Source: Mycobacterium sp. 1100029.7 (GTDB lineage Bacteria > Actinomycetota > Actinomycetes > Mycobacteriales > Mycobacteriaceae). From it: a DNA stretch of 64,000 nucleotides. How positions within the stretch are numbered: the stretch's first letter is position 1; every line of letters begins with the position of its first letter. The position numbers and the translations under genes were made by a program. The notes under the pieces were generated by a model. It saw only the letters and a list, made by a program, of their open reading frames with translations. It did not search any database and was not told the origin of the DNA. The stretch spans positions 62,001 through 126,000 of the forward strand of contig NZ_LZSC01000005.1 in NCBI RefSeq assembly GCF_001665235.1, given 5' to 3'. Positions 55,943 to 64,000 of the stretch are shown here, piece by piece.

Positions 55943-56131
55943 ATTGTGGCGTAGTTCAGTGCGGCACGCGGCGGCGGATGGCGCTCGCAGCGACCTCGTG
56001 GCGGGCCTCACAGTACGTGCTAACCGCACGCACAAACCGCAGGTAGCACGTTATCGTTAGATGGCCTGGCCACTAACTCCGTGTGGCCTGATGATCTGGG
56101 AGATGCCTTTCCCACGAGCTGGAGGGGCTTG

Positions 56132-57825
<1,694 letters not shown>

Positions 57826-57862
57826 GGAGAAAGCGCAGGCAGAAGTGACGTGCCAGCAAACA

Positions 57863-57880
57863 ATTCACCGCACGTTCACA
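57863..57880 (+). promoter_or_regulatory. PHO box upstream of pst operon
   Basis: ATTCACC-GCAC-GTTCACA is two direct repeats on an 11-base period, matching the GTTCACC-N4-GTTCACC form of actinobacterial phosphate-response sites. In mycobacteria the SenX3–RegX3 system is the expected binder. It ends 86 bases before GTG 57967. Confidence 0.65.
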
Positions 57881-57966
57881 GGTTAGGCACTCTTGTGAAA
57901 GGGGCCTGGGCGCATAGTTTCGAGCGGCGACACCGTGCGGCGAAACTGCGTCAGAAAGCGATATCG

Positions 57967-59091
57967 GTGAGGCTGGAAAACGTGGGCAAGACGCTGGCGA
58001 CAGCGGTATTGGCCGTGACGGTGACCAGTGCCGGTTTGACGGCTTGCGGCAGCGACGACAACCACCGCGACACCGCGACGGCAGCGACCCTGGGCCCCGC
58101 CGGCACAGTGACCTGTGGCGGCAAGGGTGAGCTGACCGCGGAGGGGTCTACCGCACAACAGAACGCCATTTCGGTGTTCAGCCACATATGGGGTCAGTAC
58201 TGTCCGCGAAAATCCGTGTCATACAACCCGACCGGATCCGGGGCGGGCCGCGAGCAATTCATCGCCGGCCATGTCGACTTCGCGGGTTCGGATTCGCCGC
58301 TGATCGCCGACCAGATCGGCCCGGCGACCAAGCGCTGCAACGGAAACCCGGCATGGGACCTGCCGATGGTGTTCGGACCGGTCGCTCTGGTCTACAACCT
58401 GCCGGGGGTCCCGGTTTTGACTGTTAACAGCGACATCCTGGCCAGGATCCTGACCGGCAGGATCGCTGTCTGGAATGACCCGACCCTGACCGCGCTGAAC
58501 CCGGGAATACCGCTGCCCAACACCAAGATCACGCCGATCTACCGGGCGGACTCGTCGGGCACGACCGACAACTTGCAGAAGTACCTGACCGCCGCCGCCC
58601 CGGAGAGCTGGCCCAAAGGTGTGGGCACCGAATTCCAGGGTGGTGTCGGCGAGGGGGCGGCGAAGTCGTCGGGTGTCATCCAGGCGGTGCGCACCACGCC
58701 GGGCTCCATCGGCTACGTCGAGAAGGGCTTCGCCGACCAGGCGGGGTTGCCCTACGCCCAGATCGCCACCGGCAACGGGGTGGTTCCGCTGACCACCGAA
58801 ACAGCCAGCAACGCCATCAACACGGCGACGTTCGTGGCGCCCGGCAACGACCTGGTACTCAACCTGAACTCGATGTACGGCAGCCAACAGGCGAATGCCT
58901 ATCCGCTGGTGCTGGCCTCCTATGAGGTGGTGTGCTCCAAGGGCTATGACACGCAGACCGCGCAGGCGATCAAGTCGTTCCTGACCATCGCCGCGAACTC
59001 CGGTCAGACCAACCTCGCGTCGGCCGGCTACATCCCGTTGACCGATAAGGTCAAAGAGCGACTGATCACGGCGATCAATGCGATGCAATAG
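57967..59091 (+). CDS. pstS: Phosphate-binding lipoprotein
   Basis: The 374-residue protein begins with a lipoprotein signal ending in the lipobox LTAC. The PstS body has GELTAEGSTAQQNAI and YNPTGSGAGREQFIAG, which bind phosphate, and TPIYRADSSGTTDN. GTG 57967 is chosen since earlier in-frame GTGs overlap the PHO box or precede a poor signal. It is the first gene of a full pstS-C-A-B operon; M. tuberculosis keeps only phoT after mshD here. Confidence 0.93.
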   Translation: MRLENVGKTLATAVLAVTVTSAGLTACGSDDNHRDTATAATLGPAGTVTCGGKGELTAEGSTAQQNAISVFSHIWGQYCPRKSVSYNPTGSGAGREQFIAGHVDFAGSDSPLIADQIGPATKRCNGNPAWDLPMVFGPVALVYNLPGVPVLTVNSDILARILTGRIAVWNDPTLTALNPGIPLPNTKITPIYRADSSGTTDNLQKYLTAAAPESWPKGVGTEFQGGVGEGAAKSSGVIQAVRTTPGSIGYVEKGFADQAGLPYAQIATGNGVVPLTTETASNAINTATFVAPGNDLVLNLNSMYGSQQANAYPLVLASYEVVCSKGYDTQTAQAIKSFLTIAANSGQTNLASAGYIPLTDKVKERLITAINAMQ

Positions 59092-59138
59092 CTGCCCAGC
59101 CGAAGAGCGACAGCAGAACCAGTAGCGATGGATTCACA

Positions 59139-60161
59139 GTGACTACGCCAGAGCCAACTCAGGCGGGTGGGGTCGTTGCGCCGTCTGCGGAGGCGCCCGT
59201 AGTACCCAGCCGCCCGTGGAAGGGTGCGCACTCGCGCTTCGGCGACCAAATGTTCCGCAGGCTCGCGGAGGCCTCGGGGCTGTTGATCGCCGTCGTGGTC
59301 ATCGCGATCGGCGGCTTCCTGCTGCTGCGGGCGATACCGGCGTTGCGGCGAAACCAGGAGAACTTCTTTACCTACCGCGGAAACTGGGTCACCGCCGATA
59401 CGTCGTCGATGCACTTCGGCATCCTCGACCTGCTGCAGGTGACGGTGTTCATCTCGGTGTTCGCACTGATCCTGGCCATGCCGGTCGCACTGGGCGTGGC
59501 CATCTTTCTCACCCAGTACGCACCGCGTCGGCTCACCGGCCCGCTGGCCTACACCGTCGATCTGCTGGCCGCGGTTCCCTCGATCATCTATGGCGTGTGG
59601 GGTCTGTATGTGCTCGCACCTCAACTGCGGCCCGTCGCGACGTGGCTGAATCAGTCTGCGGGGTGGTTCTTTCTGTTTGCCGACGGCAGTGCGACGGCCG
59701 CCGGCGGCGGCACCATTTTCACCGGCGGGATCGTGCTGGCGGTGATGATTCTGCCGATCATCACCGCGGTCACCCGCGAAGTGTTCGTGCAGACACCGCA
59801 CGAACAGATCGAGGCCGCGCTCGCGCTGGGCGCCACCCGCTGGGAGGTGGTCAAGACGACGGTGCTGCCGTTCGGCCGGTCCGGGTATGTCAGCGGTGCG
59901 ATGCTGGGACTGGGCCGTGCGTTGGGGGAGACGGTCGCGCTGTTGATCATCTTGCGCGGCACCCAACAGGTGTTCGGCTGGTCGCTGTTCGACGGTGGTT
60001 CGACATTCGCGACGAAGATCGCCGCCACCGCATGGGAATTCAATGACCGGTACAAGGCCGGTGCCTACATCGCGGCGGGGTTGGTGCTGTTCCTGTTGAC
60101 CTTTGTCGTCGACGCGCTGGCGCGCGGTGTTGTCGCCGGTACCGTGCGGGGTCGACGATGA
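59139..60161 (+). CDS. pstC: Phosphate ABC transporter permease PstC
   Basis: The 340-residue inner-membrane permease has six or seven helices; an EAA-like loop is EQIEAALALGATRWEVVKT. It starts at GTG 59139, 47 bases after pstS. The stop overlaps pstA (ATGA). Confidence 0.94.
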   Translation: MTTPEPTQAGGVVAPSAEAPVVPSRPWKGAHSRFGDQMFRRLAEASGLLIAVVVIAIGGFLLLRAIPALRRNQENFFTYRGNWVTADTSSMHFGILDLLQVTVFISVFALILAMPVALGVAIFLTQYAPRRLTGPLAYTVDLLAAVPSIIYGVWGLYVLAPQLRPVATWLNQSAGWFFLFADGSATAAGGGTIFTGGIVLAVMILPIITAVTREVFVQTPHEQIEAALALGATRWEVVKTTVLPFGRSGYVSGAMLGLGRALGETVALLIILRGTQQVFGWSLFDGGSTFATKIAATAWEFNDRYKAGAYIAAGLVLFLLTFVVDALARGVVAGTVRGRR

Positions 60162-61072
60162 CCTCGATCTACGACCGGCCGCTGAAGGCGCGTCGATTAT
60201 CCGGTCTCGGCCGGCGCCGCCGGTTCTCGAACACCGTTGCGACAGTAATGGTTTCGTTGTCGATGCTGATCGCGCTGGCTCCGCTGCTGTGGGTGTTGTG
60301 CGCGGTCGTCGCGAAGGGATTCACGGCGGTCAGGTCCGCGCAGTGGTGGACGCACTCCCAAGCGGGGGTGACGCCGTTCGTCTCCGGCGGCGGGGCGTAT
60401 CACGCGATCGTCGGCACTGTCCTGCAGGGTTTGGTCTCGGCGGCGATCTCGGTTCCGATCGGTGTCATGCTGGCGGTCTACCTGGTCGAGTACGGGGGCG
60501 GGACCCGGCTGGGCAGGCTCGCGACGTTCATGGTGGATATCCTCTCGGGGGTGCCCTCGATCGTGGCGGCATTGTTCATTTACGCGCTGTGTGTGGCGAC
60601 GTTGGGCCTGCCCCGGTCCGGATTCGCGGTGTCACTGTCGTTGGTGCTGCTGATGCTTCCGGTGATCGAACGGTCGACCGAGGAGATGCTGCGCATCGTC
60701 CCCATCGACCTGCGCGAAGCCAGTTACGCGTTGGGGGTACCGAAGTGGAAAACCATTGTCCGGGTAGTGATTCCGACCGGGCTGTCCGGAATCATCACGG
60801 GCGTCATGCTGGCGGTGGCCAGGGTGCTGGGGGAGACGGCCCCGTTGTTGATATTGGTCGGCTACTCGCAGGCGATGAACTTTGATCTCTTCAACGGGTT
60901 CATGGGAACGTTGCCTGGCATGATGTTCAACCAGACGGCGGCCGGTGCGGGCGTCAACCCGGTTCCCACGGCTCGGCTGTGGGGAGCCGGACTGACACTG
61001 ATCCTGCTGATCGCCGTGATCAATATCGGCGCCAGGGTGGTCTCGAAGATGTTCGCTCCCAGAAAGTCCTAA
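60158..61072 (+). CDS. pstA: Phosphate ABC transporter permease PstA
   Basis: The 304-residue permease pairs with PstC; the EAA-like loop is [23 protein letters not shown] 60158 overlaps the pstC stop (ATGA). Thirteen bases separate it from pstB. Confidence 0.94.
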   Translation: MTSIYDRPLKARRLSGLGRRRRFSNTVATVMVSLSMLIALAPLLWVLCAVVAKGFTAVRSAQWWTHSQAGVTPFVSGGGAYHAIVGTVLQGLVSAAISVPIGVMLAVYLVEYGGGTRLGRLATFMVDILSGVPSIVAALFIYALCVATLGLPRSGFAVSLSLVLLMLPVIERSTEEMLRIVPIDLREASYALGVPKWKTIVRVVIPTGLSGIITGVMLAVARVLGETAPLLILVGYSQAMNFDLFNGFMGTLPGMMFNQTAAGAGVNPVPTARLWGAGLTLILLIAVINIGARVVSKMFAPRKS

Positions 61073-61085
61073 GGAGGAGTGCTGG

Positions 61086-61862
61086 GTGGCCAAGCGATTG
61101 GACTTGAAAGACGTCAACATCTACTACGGATCGTTTCAGGCGGTCGCTGATGTGACGCTGTCGATTCTTCCGCGCAGTGTCACGGCGTTCATCGGAGCGT
61201 CCGGCTGCGGAAAGACCACCGTGCTGCGGACGCTGAACCGGATGCACGAGGTCATACCCGGTGCCCGCGTCGAAGGCACCGTGCTGCTCGACGACGAGAA
61301 CATCTACGCCGCCGGCATCGACCCCGTCGGCGTCCGCCGGGCCATCGGCATGGTGTTCCAGCGGCCAAACCCGTTCCCCGCCATGTCGATTCGCGACAAT
61401 GTCGTCGCCGGCCTGAAGCTGCAGGGGGTGCGCAACCGCCAGTTGCTCGACGACGTCACCGAACATTCGCTGCGCGGGGCGAACCTGTGGGATGAGGTCA
61501 AGGACCGGTTGAACAAACCCGGCGGCGGCTTGTCGGGTGGGCAGCAGCAGCGGTTGTGTATCGCACGGGCGATCGCCGTGCAGCCCGACGTGTTGCTGAT
61601 GGACGAGCCGTGCTCGGCGCTCGACCCGATCTCGACGATGGCGATCGAGGAATTGATCAGTGAATTGAAGCAGGACTACACGATCGTGATCGTCACGCAC
61701 AACATGCAGCAGGCCGCGCGCGTCAGCGATCACACGGCGTTTTTCAACTTGGAGGCCGCGGGTAAGCCCGGTCGGCTCATCGAGATCGACGACACCGAGA
61801 AGATCTTTTCCAATCCCTCGCAGAAGGCCACCGAGGATTACATCTCCGGTCGCTTCGGCTAG
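61086..61862 (+). CDS. phoT: Phosphate ABC transporter ATPase PstB/PhoT
   Basis: The 258-residue ATPase has Walker [11 protein letters not shown]-loop, signature LSGGQQQRL, Walker [13 protein letters not shown] and the switch His in IVTHNM. GTG 61086 follows AAGGAGG. Same length as Rv0820 (phoT). Energises the PstCA channel. Confidence 0.95.
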   Translation: MAKRLDLKDVNIYYGSFQAVADVTLSILPRSVTAFIGASGCGKTTVLRTLNRMHEVIPGARVEGTVLLDDENIYAAGIDPVGVRRAIGMVFQRPNPFPAMSIRDNVVAGLKLQGVRNRQLLDDVTEHSLRGANLWDEVKDRLNKPGGGLSGGQQQRLCIARAIAVQPDVLLMDEPCSALDPISTMAIEELISELKQDYTIVIVTHNMQQAARVSDHTAFFNLEAAGKPGRLIEIDDTEKIFSNPSQKATEDYISGRFG

Positions 61863-61865
61863 GAC

Positions 61866-62534
61866 CTACTGCGTCGTCGGGGCGCCTTCGTCTTCAGGCA
61901 GTCTGCCGGTTGCCTGGAAGATGACACGCCGGGCCACTTCGACCGCGTGGTCGGCGAAGCGCTCGTAGAACCGGCCCAACAACGTCACGTCGACCGCGGC
62001 CGCGACGCCGTGCTTCCATTCCCGGTCCATCAGCACCGAAAACAGATGACGGTGCAGATCGTCCATCGCATCGTCTTCCTCGCGGATCCGCGCGGCTTTC
62101 TCCGGGTCGCGTGACAACACCACCTCTTGTGCGCTGTTGCCCAATTCGACTGCGACCCTGCCCATTTCCGCGAAGTAGCCGTTGACCTCTTCGGGCAGCG
62201 CGTGCTGGGGATGACGACGGCGCGCAATTTTGGCGACGTGCAACGCCAGCGCGCCCATCCGGTCGATGTCGGCCACCATCTGGATGGCACTCACGATGGA
62301 TCGCAGGTCGCCGGCCACCGGCGCCTGCAGGGCCAGCAGCACGAAGGCGCTCTCCTCGGCCTGGGCGCTGAGCACCGCGATCTGTTCGTGCCCGGAGATC
62401 ACTTGTTCGGCCAGGACGAGGTCGGCCTGTAGGAGAGCCTGGGTCGCCCGTTCCATCGCGACCCCGGCCAGCCCGCACATCTCGCCAAGCCGCTCGGACA
62501 ACTCCGAGAGTTGCTCATGGTAGGCGGTCCGCAT
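61866..62534 (-). CDS. phoY2: Phosphate signalling protein PhoU
   Basis: The 222-residue protein is all-helical with two PhoU repeats; metal-binding acidic motifs are in [15 protein letters not shown] and [15 protein letters not shown]. It restrains phosphate signalling (SenX3–RegX3) and influences persistence in mycobacteria. Convergent with pstB; three bases separate the stops. Matches Rv0821c. Confidence 0.93.
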   Translation of the reverse strand: MRTAYHEQLSELSERLGEMCGLAGVAMERATQALLQADLVLAEQVISGHEQIAVLSAQAEESAFVLLALQAPVAGDLRSIVSAIQMVADIDRMGALALHVAKIARRRHPQHALPEEVNGYFAEMGRVAVELGNSAQEVVLSRDPEKAARIREEDDAMDDLHRHLFSVLMDREWKHGVAAAVDVTLLGRFYERFADHAVEVARRVIFQATGRLPEDEGAPTTQ

Positions 62535-62591
62535 GCAGCCAAGCCTACTAACTCGCCGTGGGAAACGGCGGCCTACTGAACCGAAATGCGG

Positions 62592-64000
62592 TTATTCGCA
62601 GGTGGTGTCGGCGGCATTCGTCACTGTCAGGTCGTCCGGCAGCTTGGCGGGCGCGCTGCCCGGACTGCGGTCGATCTGGACGGACAGCGACGAGCCGCTG
62701 GGCGCGGGAGCGGTGACCGACTTGAAGTCTGGGCCCAACACCACCTGGACGACCTGCCCGTAGCCGGAGACCCGCGCGACCTTGGAATTGGCGAACGACG
62801 ACGCGACCGTCGCGGCGGCCTGCTCGTTGCCGGGGGAGAAGAACACCGTCGTGGCCGTCAGCGAGCTCGGGTAGTCATCGGGGGACATGACGTTGAAACC
62901 GTTGTGCTTGAGCTGGCTGGTGGCGGTGGCGGCGAGCCCGCTCTCGGCCGTCGCGTTGGAGACCCGCACCGTGACGTCACCGGGTGAGGTCGTCGTCACC
63001 TGCTCGCGGCGGCCCTCGGGGGCCGCGCTCGGCGGCGGCGGTGTCTTCTTCGTGGTGGGCGCGCTGGTCGGGCCGGACGTCGGTGTCGTTCCCAGGCTCG
63101 CGGCGTTCTGGTCGTTTTCCTCGGGCAACGGATCGTCGTTGATGATCGCGTTGAAGAGCGCCTTCATGTCGGCCGTACGCGGCGGCTCGTCACCGTTCTG
63201 GTCGGTCACCCCGGTGGGCACCGTGACGAACGTGAAGTGGCCCGCCGCCATGCCCTGCAGCGACCGGCCCAGCTGAACAAGGTCTTTGGTCTGCACGTTG
63301 TCCACGCGGCTGTTGCTGATGAACATGTTGACGACGTTGTTCAGCTTGTTCAGGTCGGTCAGCGTGTCCTCGGAGATCAGAGAACGCAGCAGCGATGACA
63401 AGAACAACTGCTGACGTTTGATGCGCCCGTAGTCGCCGTTGACCTCGGTGGTGACCTGCCGTGCCCGCACGTAGTTCAGCGCCGTCGGCCCGTCGATGAG
63501 CTGGCGTCCCGAATGCTCCAGGACGGTGCCGAGCTCGTAGTCGTGCAACGGTGTCTTGCTGCACACCTCGACGCCGCCCAGCGCCTCGACCATCTTGGCG
63601 AAGCCGGCGAAGTCGACGGCGATGAACCGGTTGATGCTCAGCCCGGACAGCTTCTGGATTTCCTTGACCAGGCATTTGGGACCACCGAAGGAGAACGCCG
63701 AGTTCAGTTTGGTCTCGGTGTAAACCATCTTGGGGCCCCACGTCTTCGACTTCTCGTCGTAGAGAGGTCCGTACTTCCCGGTATCGGGATTCCAGGCCTC
63801 GCACTGCATAGGCGTGATGGCCAGGTCGCGCGGGAAGGACACGGCCACCACGCGTTTGCGGTTGGCCGGGATGTTGACCAACATCACGGTGTCCGACCGC
63901 GCGCCGCCGGCGTCTTCCGTGTCGCCGGCGCCCATGTCGGCGTTCTCGCCGGAGCGCGAATCCATGCCGACGATCAAGAAGTCTTCGTCGCCGTACTGCC
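62592..64000 (-). CDS. LytR-CpsA-Psr (LCP) family cell-wall ligase, 5' end missing
   Basis: The frame is open to the window edge, so the N-terminus is missing (at least 469 codons present). The LCP domain starts near the edge (YGDEDFLIVGMDSR), with AVSFPRDL and the lipid-contact Arg-rich VRARQVTTEVNGDYGRIKRQ segment, then a Pro/Thr-rich linker and a C-terminal LytR_C domain. LCP proteins join polymers such as arabinogalactan to peptidoglycan. Matches Rv0822c by position. Confidence 0.9.
   Translation of the reverse strand, partial: QYGDEDFLIVGMDSRSGENADMGAGDTEDAGGARSDTVMLVNIPANRKRVVAVSFPRDLAITPMQCEAWNPDTGKYGPLYDEKSKTWGPKMVYTETKLNSAFSFGGPKCLVKEIQKLSGLSINRFIAVDFAGFAKMVEALGGVEVCSKTPLHDYELGTVLEHSGRQLIDGPTALNYVRARQVTTEVNGDYGRIKRQQLFLSSLLRSLISEDTLTDLNKLNNVVNMFISNSRVDNVQTKDLVQLGRSLQGMAAGHFTFVTVPTGVTDQNGDEPPRTADMKALFNAIINDDPLPEENDQNAASLGTTPTSGPTSAPTTKKTPPPPSAAPEGRREQVTTTSPGDVTVRVSNATAESGLAATATSQLKHNGFNVMSPDDYPSSLTATTVFFSPGNEQAAATVASSFANSKVARVSGYGQVVQVVLGPDFKSVTAPAPSGSSLSVQIDRSPGSAPAKLPDDLTVTNAADTTCE

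Overview
This window is a high-GC actinobacterial chromosome segment, almost certainly from a non-tuberculous Mycobacterium. The backbone follows the M. tuberculosis Rv0777–Rv0822c region: purB, cyp126, purC, ptrB, emrB, Rv0784–Rv0787, purS, purQ, the encapsulin/DyP pair, pepC, purL, purF, purM, Rv0810c–Rv0813c, sseC2, cysA2, thiX, lmeA, the Rv0818 regulator, mshD, phoT, phoY2 and Rv0822c. Many starts are GTG and many neighbours overlap by ATGA or GTGA, as expected for mycobacteria. Orthologue names rest on remembered family sequences and synteny, not on a search.

Layout. (1) 1–6554: end of purB, cyp126, a TDT-family transporter, a membrane protein, purC, and an intact oligopeptidase B. (2) 6483–11062: a DoxX/TetR divergent pair with two matching operators, then two tandem DHA2 drug exporters. 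(3) 11261–16019: deacetylase-like, FAD dehydrogenase, MBL hydrolase and secreted protein genes, then purS–purQ. (4) 15990–31783: an accessory stretch with a wax-ester synthase/DGAT, SDRs, an acyltransferase, a disulfide oxidoreductase, a haloacid dehalogenase, a TMEM175-type channel, a double-DUF427 protein, and a TetR-pair regulon with five TGGG-N8-CCCA sites around a quinone oxidoreductase, an epoxide-hydrolase-like gene, an atypical SDR and a MOSC–reductase–ferredoxin fusion. (5) 31808–47588: DyP and encapsulin, pepC, a TetR/kinase pair, purL, an orphan MCE gene, purF, purM, DUF3073, YgfZ-like and aminodeoxychorismate lyase genes. (6) 47589–51804: a structured RNA candidate and a two-gene island between the Rv0812 and Rv0813c orthologues. 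(7) 51929–56035: a sulfur-metabolism operon led by a leaderless polycysteine upstream ORF, plus thiX and lmeA. (8) 56132–64000: GlnR-like regulator, mshD, a pst phosphate operon with a PHO box, phoU, and an incomplete LCP-family gene.

The most striking find is the island at 47829–51804. One gene encodes a cytosolic TIR domain joined through a single membrane helix to a PknH-type extracellular sensor domain. The gene upstream of it encodes a four-helix membrane protein with TrkA-N-like domains, a RyR domain and a duplicated C-terminal module. Together they look like an envelope-sensing, nucleotide-signalling, ion-channel system. This is inferred from domain architecture and not tested.

Six de novo purine genes (purB, C, S, Q, L, F, M with purB partial) are spread over 45 kb among unrelated genes. 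No tRNA, rRNA, CRISPR array, insertion sequence or phage gene was recognised. No gene-free stretch exceeds about 300 bases; the longest are 20889–21148, where nothing was recognised, and 47589–47828, which holds the RNA candidate.
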